From Solirubrobacterales bacterium (GTDB lineage Bacteria; Actinomycetota; Thermoleophilia; Solirubrobacterales; Solirubrobacteraceae): a stretch of DNA of 6,527 nt. Location of the stretch: positions 1-6,527 of the forward strand of contig JAATFK010000476.1 of assembly GCA_015655225.1 (NCBI GenBank), written 5' to 3'. Positions within the stretch are counted from its first letter, which is position 1. Each line of letters starts with the position of its first letter. A model generated the notes under the pieces. The model had not been told where the DNA came from. It saw only the letters and a list, made by a program, of their open reading frames with translations, and ran no database searches. Both the position numbers and the translations under genes were made by a program. This document shows, piece by piece, positions 1-5,951 of the stretch.

Positions 1-284
1 GCATCCGCTCGGCGATCCTGCAGACGATCGTCGGCGTCGTCGACCGTGGGCTGGGGGTGGAGGAGGCGGTGGAGGCGCCGCGCGTGCACGTCGAGGACGG
101 CGTCGTGTTCGCGGAGCCCGGCGTCGAGGTGGCGGAGCTGGAGGCGGCCGGCCGCACCGTCGTCGGCTTCCGCAAGCGCAACCTCTTCTTCGGCGGAGTC
201 CAGGCGGTGGAGCGCGACCCTGCTACCGGCGCGCTCGACGACGGCGGCGACCCGCGGCGCGGGGGTGCGGCGGTCGTGGCGTAG
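1..284 (+). CDS. ggt: Gamma-glutamyltranspeptidase, C-terminal end (partial)
   Basis: The reading frame is open from base 3 to a TAG at 282-284 and gives the last 93 residues of a protein that begins outside the window. It matches the C-terminus of the gamma-glutamyltransferase small subunit: an IRSAILQT segment like the stretch after the family's PGGxRI loop, then EEAVEAPRVH, an EPG turn, GGVQAV, and a DPATGALDDGGDPRRGGAAV tail that resembles the usual DPR-RDGAA ending. The family cleaves gamma-glutamyl bonds of glutathione and related compounds and is usually exported and self-processed. The catalytic Thr, the signal peptide and the autoprocessing site lie upstream of this window, so activity and location cannot be judged. 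A strong palindrome begins at the last base of the stop codon. Family call is secure; substrate is not. Confidence 0.9.
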   Translation, partial: IRSAILQTIVGVVDRGLGVEEAVEAPRVHVEDGVVFAEPGVEVAELEAAGRTVVGFRKRNLFFGGVQAVERDPATGALDDGGDPRRGGAAVVA

Positions 285-338
285 GGGATGAGTGCAGGTC
301 TGCTGTTGCTGAGCAACAGCAAAGCTGCGCTCATCCCC
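284..338. terminator. Large composite palindrome, probable terminator between convergent genes
   Basis: An outer stem pairs 284-297 with 325-338 (14 pairs; GGGGATGAG against CTCATCCCC is perfect, followed by one T:G at 293/329). A 3x3 internal loop (298-300 and 322-324) leads to a perfect 9-bp inner stem, TGCTGTTGC (301-309) and GCAACAGCA (313-321), with a TGA loop. It starts at the last base of the gamma-glutamyltranspeptidase stop and lies between two convergent genes, as expected for a terminator. No T-tract follows on either strand, which is common in actinomycetes. The 293/329 pair is a G:U wobble in plus-strand RNA but an A:C mismatch in minus-strand RNA, so it should work best for the upstream plus-strand gene. 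A 12-bp palindrome GGCGCCGGCGCC (343-354), next to the end of the minus-strand gene, may add to termination in that direction. Confidence 0.75.
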
Positions 339-356
339 CGGAGGCGCCGGCGCCGG

Positions 357-620
357 CTACTGCCCGGCTCTGTCGGCGGCCTGGCCCTCGCCCTCCCAGT
401 CGCCGGCGACCGCCTGGCCGTCGGCGTCGCCGGGCTCCTTCGGCTCCGGCGGATTCGCGCCCGGGACGGCGGAGTCCGCGCGCTTGCGGTTCCAGTCCGC
501 CCTCGTCTCGTCGACGTGCTCGCCGAGCTGGTCGGTTCTGTGCTCCAGCTCGCTCGCCGTCTGCTCCATCGCATCCTCGGCCTCGCGCACCTGCGCGTAG
601 GCCTCTTCACGTTCGCTCAT
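357..620 (-). CDS. Small acidic helical protein, function unknown
   Basis: An 87-residue protein running from ATG at 620 down to TAG at 359-357. I do not recognise a named family. Residues 1-47 are highly charged and helix-prone with heptad-like spacing (REEAYAQVREAEDAMEQ, ASELEHRTDQLGEHV), which suggests a coiled coil. A short segment DWNRKRADSAVPGANPP (about 42-58) follows, which I vaguely associate with small actinobacterial hypothetical proteins. The tail (59-87) is rich in Pro, Gly, Asp, Glu and Ala and is probably disordered. There is no signal peptide, membrane segment or cysteine. The gene lies 25 bp downstream of the LON-domain gene on the same strand and may be co-transcribed with it. 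There is no clear Shine-Dalgarno, only GAAG just before the ATG. Coding status is supported by the plausible amino-acid composition and by filling the gap between neighbours. Confidence 0.7.
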   Translation of the reverse strand: MSEREEAYAQVREAEDAMEQTASELEHRTDQLGEHVDETRADWNRKRADSAVPGANPPEPKEPGDADGQAVAGDWEGEGQAADRAGQ

Positions 621-645
621 GCTTCGAGCGCTACCCGCGCACGGC

Positions 646-1272
646 CTAGGTGAAGCGGACCTTGCCGTTCGAGCGGGCGCGCGCTTGCGCTCGCGTGACG
701 AACTCGATTCGCTTCATCGCGGCGCGGAAGAGGCGCGAGACGAGCCGCAGCCGCGCGTTCTCGGAGCGCAGATCGAGGAGGCCCTGCTTCGCGTCGAGCC
801 CGAAGTCGACGGTCGCCGCCATCTCGTAGGCGGTCATCGTCGCGAGCGCCTCGGGGTCGGGACGGTTGTCGGTCGCGGCGTCGACCAGATCGGAGTAGAG
901 CTGGCGCGCCAGCTCGGCGGCGGCCTCGTCCGGCTCCTCCGCTCTGTCCTCCAGGTACTCGACCGTGCCCGCCGGATAGGGCAGCCGCTCGTCGCGCTCG
1001 ACGATCCGGAACGGCCGCGTCCCTCTCGTCAGCAGGTTGATGCGCCCGTCGTCCGTCCGCTCCAGCACCTCGGTGATCTCGACCGCGCAGCCGACGTCGC
1101 GCAGGCCGTCGTCGGCGAGCCAGACGATCCCGAACTCGGTGCGCCGCCGCAGGCACTCCTCGATCATCGTTCTGTAGCGCTCCTCGAAGATGTGGAGCGG
1201 GACGGCCTCGCTCGGGAGCGCGACGACGCCGAGCGGGAAGAGCGGGAAGTGCTGGTGCAGGCGGTTGGGCAT
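646..1272 (-). CDS. LON substrate-binding (N-terminal) domain protein
   Basis: A 208-residue protein beginning MPNRLHQHFPLFPLGVVALP and continuing PSEAVPLHIFEERYRTMI. This is the signature start of the ATP-dependent protease La (LON) substrate-binding domain (Pfam PF02190). Later hallmarks are EFGIVWL (46-52), GCAVEITEV (61-69), GRINLLTRGTRPFRI (76-90) and a helical second half (115-195) with YEMAATVDFGLDAKQGLLDL. There is no AAA+ ATPase or Ser-Lys protease domain, so this is a stand-alone domain of the kind found in many bacteria; its biochemical role is not established. Proteolytic adaptor or peptide-binding functions are only guesses. The frame stays open far upstream (to about 1890), but homology begins at this ATG and the extension lies antisense to the photolyase gene. 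No Shine-Dalgarno precedes the ATG; a TAGACT element 8 bases upstream suggests a leaderless mRNA. Confidence 0.9.
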   Translation of the reverse strand: MPNRLHQHFPLFPLGVVALPSEAVPLHIFEERYRTMIEECLRRRTEFGIVWLADDGLRDVGCAVEITEVLERTDDGRINLLTRGTRPFRIVERDERLPYPAGTVEYLEDRAEEPDEAAAELARQLYSDLVDAATDNRPDPEALATMTAYEMAATVDFGLDAKQGLLDLRSENARLRLVSRLFRAAMKRIEFVTRAQARARSNGKVRFT

Positions 1273-1280
1273 CGCGAGGG

Positions 1281-1286
1281 AGTCTA
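1281..1286 (-). promoter_or_regulatory. Probable -10 element (TAGACT) of the LON-domain gene
   Basis: Read on the minus strand, the hexamer is TAGACT, a good TANNNT -10 element. Eight bases separate it from the ATG at 1272, so a start site at normal spacing would fall on or next to the A of ATG. That fits a leaderless transcript and the missing Shine-Dalgarno. No convincing TTGACA-like -35 lies 16-18 bp upstream; that area is occupied by the 1297-1316 repeats. Inference from motif and spacing only. Confidence 0.45.
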
Positions 1287-1296
1287 AGCGCGACCC

Positions 1297-1316
1297 GTCA
1301 CGTGACCTCCGGTGAC
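1297..1316. promoter_or_regulatory. Palindrome GTCACGTGAC with extra GTGAC half-site, candidate operator
   Basis: In the 67-bp gap between the divergent LON and photolyase genes, 1297-1306 is a perfect 10-bp palindrome (GTCACGTGAC). The half-site GTGAC occurs again at 1312-1316, exactly 10 bp after its copy at 1302-1306, i.e. one helical turn on the same face. It covers the expected -35 area of the LON promoter and lies 23 bases before the photolyase ATG, so a bound dimer could control both genes. Which regulator would bind is unknown; the arrangement is seen, the function inferred. Confidence 0.4.
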
Positions 1317-1339
1317 GCGCGGCCCGTACCTCACGAGAC

Positions 1340-2770
1340 ATGCCATCGACCGCGATCGTCTGGCTGCGGCGCGACCTGCGCCTCCACGACCACCCGCCGC
1401 TGCACGCGGCGCTCGCCGCGCACGACCACGTCGTCGTGGCGTTCGTGCTCGACCCCGCGATCCTCACGGGCCGCTTCGCGTCGGGACCGCGGACCGCGTT
1501 CATGCTCGACGCGCTGCGGGAGCTGCGCGACGCGGTCCGCGAGCGTGGCGGGGTGCTCGCGATCCGCCACGGCCGGCCCGAGGAGGAGCTGCCGCGCCTC
1601 GCCGCCGAGCTGGGAGCGGAGGCGGTGTACTGGGCGAGCGACGCGACGCCGTACGCGATGGCGCGCGACCGCGGTGTCCGCGAGGCCCTCGCGGCCGCCG
1701 ATCCGCCCGTGGGGGCGGTGCCGGGCCCGGGCAACTTCGTCGCCGACGTGGGCGTCCCACGCACGAGAGGCGGGAGACCGTTCGCCGTCTTCACGCCGTT
1801 CTTCCGCGTCTGGGGGACGCTCGACCGGCGCGCCGTCCATCGCGCGCCCCAGGCGATCCCGAGGCCGCCCGGCGGAATCACAGCCGGCACGATCCCCTCG
1901 CCCGCCGACCTCGGCCTCGCCGACGACCTCGTCGGCGAACGGGCCGTGGAACCGGGGGAGACGGCCGCCCGTGCCGCCCTGCAGCGCTGGCTCGACGGCC
2001 CGCTGCCCGACTACGCCGACCAGCACGACCACGTCGCCGCCGGCAGCTCCGCGCTCTCGCCGTACCTGCGCTTCGGCTGCCTCTCGCCGCGTGAGCTGGA
2101 GGAGCGCGCGGCCCGTCGCGGCGGCGCCGGCGCGGAGGCGTTCGTCCGCCAGCTCGCGTGGCGTGACTTCTACGCCCACGTCCTCCTCCACCATCCCGGC
2201 GACGCCCGCCATGAGCACCAGGAGCGGATGCGCCAGCTCGCGTGGGAGGACGACGCCGAGGGACTCAGGGCGTGGCGGGAGGGCCGCACCGGCTTCCCGC
2301 TGGTCGACGCGGGGATGCGGCAGCTGCGGGCGAGCGGCTGGATGCACAACCGCGCGCGGCTCGTCGTCGGCTCGTTCCTGACGAAGGACCTGGGGATCGA
2401 CTGGCGCGAGGGCGAGGCGTGGTTCATGCGCTGGCTGCTCGACGGCGACGTCGCCTCCAACAACGGCAACTGGCAGTGGATCGCGTCCGTCGGGGTCGAC
2501 CCGGCGCCCGCGTTCCGGCGGATCCTCAACCCGACCCTGCAGCAGCAGCGCCACGATCCCGACGGCGAATACGTGCGCCGTTGGGTGCCCGAGCTGCGCG
2601 GGGTCCCCGACGAGCTGCTGGCGGAGCCGTGGCGGATGTCCGACGCACAGGAGGACGCGGCCGGCTGCCGCGTCGGCCGCGACTACCCGGCGCCGATCGT
2701 CGACCACAAGGAGGAGCGCCAGCGGGCGCTCGCCCGCTACCGCGACGTGCCGGCCGCCGCGTCGTCGTAG
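1340..2770 (+). CDS. phrB: Deoxyribodipyrimidine (CPD) photolyase, class I
   Basis: A 476-residue FAD-dependent enzyme that uses blue/near-UV light to split cyclobutane pyrimidine dimers; length is close to the E. coli protein (472). The N-terminal alpha/beta antenna domain starts TAIVWLRRDLRLHDHPPL (4-21). The FAD-binding helical domain contains LSPYLRFGCLSPREL (239-253), LAWRDFYAH (272-280), TGFPLVDAGMRQL (317-329), GWMHNRAR (333-340), KDLGIDWREGE (349-359) and NNGNWQWIAS (374-383). By spacing to E. coli photolyase, the Trp electron-transfer triad is intact: W302, W355 and W378 correspond to W306, W359 and W382. N374 matches the Asn beside flavin N5. Q271 sits where E. coli has Glu274. The antenna pigment (MTHF or the F420-related deazaflavin) cannot be read from sequence; deazaflavin is plausible in an actinomycete. 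The start has only a weak CGAG upstream. A cryptochrome role is less likely but not excluded. Confidence 0.95.
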   Translation: MPSTAIVWLRRDLRLHDHPPLHAALAAHDHVVVAFVLDPAILTGRFASGPRTAFMLDALRELRDAVRERGGVLAIRHGRPEEELPRLAAELGAEAVYWASDATPYAMARDRGVREALAAADPPVGAVPGPGNFVADVGVPRTRGGRPFAVFTPFFRVWGTLDRRAVHRAPQAIPRPPGGITAGTIPSPADLGLADDLVGERAVEPGETAARAALQRWLDGPLPDYADQHDHVAAGSSALSPYLRFGCLSPRELEERAARRGGAGAEAFVRQLAWRDFYAHVLLHHPGDARHEHQERMRQLAWEDDAEGLRAWREGRTGFPLVDAGMRQLRASGWMHNRARLVVGSFLTKDLGIDWREGEAWFMRWLLDGDVASNNGNWQWIASVGVDPAPAFRRILNPTLQQQRHDPDGEYVRRWVPELRGVPDELLAEPWRMSDAQEDAAGCRVGRDYPAPIVDHKEERQRALARYRDVPAAASS

Positions 2771-3726
2771 ACGGGCTTGCGCGCGGCGAGCAGCAGGTTG
2801 TAGAAGATCGCCGGCGGGAGGCGGCCTTCGAGCAGGCGCTCGTCGAGCTTCTGCAGCAGCAGGTAGCCGCGGTAGGCGTACTGGCGCCAGCCCCACGGGA
2901 TGTCGGCCGGCTCGGCGCTCGCCTCCAGCACGCGGTTGGTCCAGCCGAACCAGTTCGCGACCAGCTCCTCGCCGCGCACCTCCACGTCGGCGAAGCCGGC
3001 GGCGTGCGCGCGGTCGGCGAGGTCGCTCTGGGTGAACGCGTGGATGTCGACGAACTGCTCCAGCGCGTGGTCGTGGGCGTGGCCGTTCGTGGGGCCGTGG
3101 CCGTTGCCGTTCGCGGACCCCGGCTCCGGCTCGCTCGCCGCCGCGCCGAGCGGCCGCGCGCCGATCGCCCGCCGCCAGAGCGGCGCGACCGCGGCCGCGC
3201 CGCGCTTCGGCACGCGGGCGAGGCGGTCGCCGACGCGCGAGGGCTCACCGGCGAAGACGAGCGTCCCGCCCGGCCGCAGCACGCGGTGGAACTCGCCGAA
3301 CGCCTGCTCCAGGTCGGGCAGGTGGTGCAGGACCGCGTGGCCGAGGACGAGGTCGAACGACTCGTCCTCGAACGGCAGGTCCTCGGCGTCGGTCGCGACC
3401 GTTGCGACCTCGAGCCCGAGGCGGTCGGCGTTGCCCCGCAGCGTCTCCAGCATCCCGGGGGAGATGTCGGTGCAGGTCGCGCGCTCGACGACGCCGGCCT
3501 GCAGCAGGTTGAGCGAGAAGTAGCCGGTGCCGGAGCCGATCTCCAGGGAGTCGCCGTAGCCGCGCGCGAGGGCCGGGCCGAGCACCTTGCGGAGCTTCAT
3601 CAGCACCTGCTCCTGGCCGGGCTCGCCGAAGTCGATGCCCCACTTCGCGTCGTAGCTCTCGGCCGCCACGTCGTGGTAGCGCGTGTTGACGTCGCGGATG
3701 TCCTCTGCGGTGCGTGGCGCCTCCAT
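2737..3726 (-). CDS. Class I SAM-dependent methyltransferase (type 11-like), substrate unknown
   Basis: A 329-residue protein starting MEAPRTAEDI. The Rossmann core shows motif I LEIGSGTGYFS (61-71), an acidic residue after beta-2 in CTDISPGML (85-93), DAEDLPFEDESFDLVL (113-128) with AVLHHLPD (131-138), and HRVLRPGGTLVFAGEP (147-162). This is the typical Methyltransf_11 pattern. Unusual is a Pro/Ala/Asn/Gly/His-rich low-complexity stretch at about 190-220, followed by a C-terminal helical region (221-320) containing NWFGWTNRVLE and PWGWRQYAYRGYLLLQKLDERLL, which may form the acceptor site. The 3' end overlaps the convergent photolyase gene by 34 bp. The start lies 30 bp from a divergent methyltransferase gene of the glucan-related operon, so a role in the same pathway is possible but rests on position only. 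The frame continues upstream, but that part is antisense to the neighbour; the ATG at 3726 is supported by a nearby -10-like element. Confidence 0.88.
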   Translation of the reverse strand: MEAPRTAEDIRDVNTRYHDVAAESYDAKWGIDFGEPGQEQVLMKLRKVLGPALARGYGDSLEIGSGTGYFSLNLLQAGVVERATCTDISPGMLETLRGNADRLGLEVATVATDAEDLPFEDESFDLVLGHAVLHHLPDLEQAFGEFHRVLRPGGTLVFAGEPSRVGDRLARVPKRGAAAVAPLWRRAIGARPLGAAASEPEPGSANGNGHGPTNGHAHDHALEQFVDIHAFTQSDLADRAHAAGFADVEVRGEELVANWFGWTNRVLEASAEPADIPWGWRQYAYRGYLLLQKLDERLLEGRLPPAIFYNLLLAARKPVYDDAAAGTSR

Positions 3727-3736
3727 CGGCCGCGGA

Positions 3737-3742
3737 ACTCTA
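3737..3742 (-). promoter_or_regulatory. Probable -10 element (TAGAGT) for the minus-strand methyltransferase
   Basis: On the minus strand this reads TAGAGT, a TANNNT hexamer resembling the TAGACT elements at 1286-1281 and 5949-5954. Ten bases separate it from the ATG at 3726, implying a very short or absent 5' leader. It shares the two bases 3741-3742 with the opposing element. No clear -35 is seen; one would lie inside the divergent gene. Confidence 0.45.
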
Positions 3743-3746
3743 CTCT
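3741..3746 (+). promoter_or_regulatory. Probable -10 element (TACTCT) for the methyltransferase-GH57 operon
   Basis: TACTCT fits TANNNT and ends 10 bases before the ATG at 3757, the same distance as the opposing element has to its own gene. Together they form ACTCTACTCT (3737-3746), two -10 elements interlocked on opposite strands. There is no Shine-Dalgarno between it and the ATG, consistent with a leaderless or near-leaderless mRNA. No convincing -35 is visible; the TTGAC at 3686-3690 is too far away to serve. Confidence 0.4.
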
Positions 3747-3756
3747 GTCGTCGCTC

Positions 3757-4530
3757 ATGGAGACCGCATACGTTCAGTCGAACCAGCCGGACGGCGTCCC
3801 ACCCCTCTCGCTCACCGGCGAGCGCACGCTGCCGGACGTCCCCGAGGAGAACTACTGGTACCGACGGCACCTCGCCGTCTACGAGTGGATCGGCGCGCGG
3901 ACCGTCGGCAGACGCGTCGTCGACATGGCCTGCGGGGAGGGCTACGGCTCCGAGGTGCTGGCGCGCGCGGCCGCCTCCGTCGTCGGGGTCGACGCCAACC
4001 CCGAGGCCCACGAGCACGCCCGCCTGCGCTACCCGCGCCAGAACCTGCGCTTCGCCCGCGACCTGGTCGAGCGCTTCGCCGAGCCGTGCGACGCGGTCGT
4101 CTTCCTCCAGACGATCGAGCACGTGCAGAACCCCGACGAGATCCTCGAGCACTTCAGAGCGATGCTCGCGCCGGGCGGGGTCGCGTACGTGACGACGCCG
4201 AACCTGCTGACGCTCGCGCCCGCCGGCGCGGAGAAGTCCGACAACCCGTGGCACGTGCGCGAGTACCGCGCCGAGGGGTTCCGCGCGCTCTGCACGGCGC
4301 ACTTCCCACGCGTCGAGCTGCTCGGGCTCTTCCACGCCCGCAAGCTGCGCGTGCACGAGCTGGCGATCAGACACCTCGGCTGGGACGCGGTCCACCAGCG
4401 GCTCGGGATCACGAGACCGTTCTACGACCGCTTCACGCCCGCGATCTCGGCGCGAGACTTCTCGCTGCGCCCCGGGCCGCCTGCGAACCTCGACCGGGCG
4501 CTCGACTTCCTCGCGATCTGCCACACGTGA
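3757..4530 (+). CDS. SAM-dependent methyltransferase, Rv3030-like (putative methylglucan O-methyltransferase)
   Basis: A 257-residue class I methyltransferase. Before the core it has LSLTGERTLPDVPEENYWYRRH (18-39). This closely resembles the corresponding N-terminal segment of M. tuberculosis Rv3030 as I remember it (TGERTIPD, ENYWFRRH). Motif I is VVDMACGEGYGSE (54-66), the ribose-binding acid is D79 in VVGVDAN, and then come FLQTIEHVQNPDEIL (117-130), LAPGGVAYVTTPN (137-149) and a closing LDFLAICHT. Rv3030 was proposed to methylate glucose at O-6 in the 6-O-methylglucose lipopolysaccharide; that is literature inference, and the assignment here is by family and synteny. It is probably cytosolic, with no signal peptide or membrane span. 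The stop codon overlaps the GTG start of the GH57 gene (GTGA), indicating translational coupling. Other sugar or lipid acceptors remain possible. Confidence 0.9.
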   Translation: METAYVQSNQPDGVPPLSLTGERTLPDVPEENYWYRRHLAVYEWIGARTVGRRVVDMACGEGYGSEVLARAAASVVGVDANPEAHEHARLRYPRQNLRFARDLVERFAEPCDAVVFLQTIEHVQNPDEILEHFRAMLAPGGVAYVTTPNLLTLAPAGAEKSDNPWHVREYRAEGFRALCTAHFPRVELLGLFHARKLRVHELAIRHLGWDAVHQRLGITRPFYDRFTPAISARDFSLRPGPPANLDRALDFLAICHT

Positions 4531-5951
4531 GCCGCGCCGACCGCGGGGAGCTCACCCTCGTCCTCCACACGCACATGCCCTACGTCGAGGGCTACGGGAC
4601 GTGGCCGTTCGGCGAGGAGTGGCTGTGGGAGGCGATCGCGACCTGCTACCTGCCGCTGGCGGAGCTGCTCGACGCCCAGGCCCCGGCACCGCTGACGCTC
4701 TCCGTCACGCCGGTCCTGGCGGACCAGCTGCAGGCGCCCGGCGTCGCCGCGCGCTTCGCCGGCTTCCTGCGCGACGTGCGCCGCGAGACGCACCGCCGCG
4801 ACGCCGAGGGCTGCCGCGCCGGCGGGGAGGAGACGATGGCGCGCGAGCTGGAGCGCGCTGCCGGCGACTACGAGCGGGCGCTCGCGACGGTCGAGCGGCT
4901 CGGCTCGCTCGGCGACGATCTGCTCGCGCCCCTCGCGCCGCACGCGTCGTGGACCTCGTCGGCGACGCACGCCGTGCTGCCGCTGGTGATGACTGACGCC
5001 GGACTCCGCCTCCAGGTGGAGTCCGGGATCGCCGCCCACCGCGCCCGCTTCGGCGACTGGGCCGGCGGCTTCTGGCTGCCCGAGTGCGCGTACGCCCCGT
5101 GGCTCGACCCGCTGCTGGAGGCGGCCGGCGTGCACGCGACCTGCGTCGACCTGACCGACGTGCTCGGCCTCGGCGACCCCCGCCAGCTGACGCCGCTGCA
5201 GAGCGACGAGGGCCCGCTGCTGGTCCCGCTCGACCGCGCGACGATCGAGCTGGTCTGGAGCGACGGCGGCTACCCCGCGCACGGCGCCTACCGCGACTAC
5301 CACCACCACACGACCTACCACCACCGCGTCTGGCGCAACGACGGCGGCCTCTACGACCACGACGCCGCGCTCGCCCAGGCGCGCGCCCACGCGGCCGAGT
5401 TCGTCGCCGCCGCGATCGCGCGGCTCGACGCCGGCGCGGCCGCGCTCGGGTGCCCGGCGCTCGCCGTCTGCGCGCTCGACACCGAGCTGCTCGGGCACTG
5501 GTGGTACGAGGGCGTCGCGTGGCTCGGCGCGGTGCTGGAGGAGGCCGAGCGCCAGGGGCTCGCGCTCGCGTCGCTGGACGACGCGCTGACGCGGCACGAG
5601 GCGGTCCCGGTCCCGGCCGGCGGGCTGCCGGTCACGAGCTGGGGGAGCGGGCGGGACCTCTCGACCTGGGACGGCCCGCGCGTCGCCGACCTCGCCTGGC
5701 GGGCGCGGGCGGCCGAGCTGCGCGCGTTCGGCGGCGGCCGGACGCCGCGCCCGCGCGCGGCCCGCGAGCTGCTCGCGCTGCAGTCGAGCGACTGGGCGTT
5801 CCAGGTCTCACGCGACTCGGCCGGCGACTATCCCCGCGAGCGCGCCGCCGGCCACGCGGCGGCGCTGGAGGCGGCGCTGAGCGGCCCGCCCGACACGGTC
5901 GCGCGAGACGACGGCACCGTGCGCGGCCTCGCCCCTTGGCTGGCGCTCTAG
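4527..5951 (+). CDS. GH57 family alpha-1,4-glucan branching-type enzyme (Rv3031-like)
   Basis: A 474-residue glycoside hydrolase family 57 protein. Conserved regions appear in order: LVLHTHMPYVEG (11-22), SSATHAVLPL (144-153), GGFWLPECAYAP (180-191) with E186 as expected nucleophile, and CALDTELLGHWWYEG (315-329) with D318 as expected acid/base. GYPAHGAYRDYH (248-259), SWGSGRD (371-377) and SSDWAFQVSRDSAGDY (420-435) are also typical of the branching-enzyme/Rv3031 subgroup. Such enzymes move an alpha-1,4-glucan segment to a 6-OH to create alpha-1,6 branches. Start choice: GTG at 4527, overlapping the upstream TGA; the next Met (residue 17) would delete the essential HTH motif. No Shine-Dalgarno is seen, so coupling is likely. 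At 474 residues it is shorter than Rv3031 (about 526), yet all catalytic regions and the C-terminal domain are present. A His-rich stretch (YHHHTTYHH, 258-266) is unusual. Amylase-type hydrolysis is the main alternative. Confidence 0.9.
   Translation: MSRADRGELTLVLHTHMPYVEGYGTWPFGEEWLWEAIATCYLPLAELLDAQAPAPLTLSVTPVLADQLQAPGVAARFAGFLRDVRRETHRRDAEGCRAGGEETMARELERAAGDYERALATVERLGSLGDDLLAPLAPHASWTSSATHAVLPLVMTDAGLRLQVESGIAAHRARFGDWAGGFWLPECAYAPWLDPLLEAAGVHATCVDLTDVLGLGDPRQLTPLQSDEGPLLVPLDRATIELVWSDGGYPAHGAYRDYHHHTTYHHRVWRNDGGLYDHDAALAQARAHAAEFVAAAIARLDAGAAALGCPALAVCALDTELLGHWWYEGVAWLGAVLEEAERQGLALASLDDALTRHEAVPVPAGGLPVTSWGSGRDLSTWDGPRVADLAWRARAAELRAFGGGRTPRPRAARELLALQSSDWAFQVSRDSAGDYPRERAAGHAAALEAALSGPPDTVARDDGTVRGLAPWLAL

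Noticed and set aside
288..653. Plus-strand frame covering the terminator and small-protein region
   Set aside because: It begins inside the palindrome and its Leu/Arg/Val-rich translation has no recognisable features; the minus-strand 87-residue frame has a far more protein-like composition.
646..1890. LON-domain reading frame open about 200 codons upstream of the chosen start
   Set aside because: The extension has Arg/Ser/Ala-rich shadow composition, lies antisense to the photolyase gene, and homology starts exactly at the ATG at 1272.
1312..2094. Alternative plus-strand frames overlapping the photolyase start
   Set aside because: Arg/Pro/Ala-rich translations with no family motif; they are frame shadows of photolyase.
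3686..3691. TTGACG as a -35 element for the plus-strand methyltransferase operon
   Set aside because: It is about 50 bp from the nearest -10-like hexamer, far beyond the 16-18 bp required, and lies in coding sequence.
2242..4530. Very long plus-strand frame through the divergent methyltransferase region
   Set aside because: Only the part from 3757 matches a protein family; the rest is antisense to the minus-strand methyltransferase or out of frame with photolyase. Long spurious frames are normal at this GC content.
4422..5597. 391-codon minus-strand frame opposite the GH57 gene
   Set aside because: Val/Arg/Gly-rich translation without any motif, while the plus strand carries the complete GH57 motif set.
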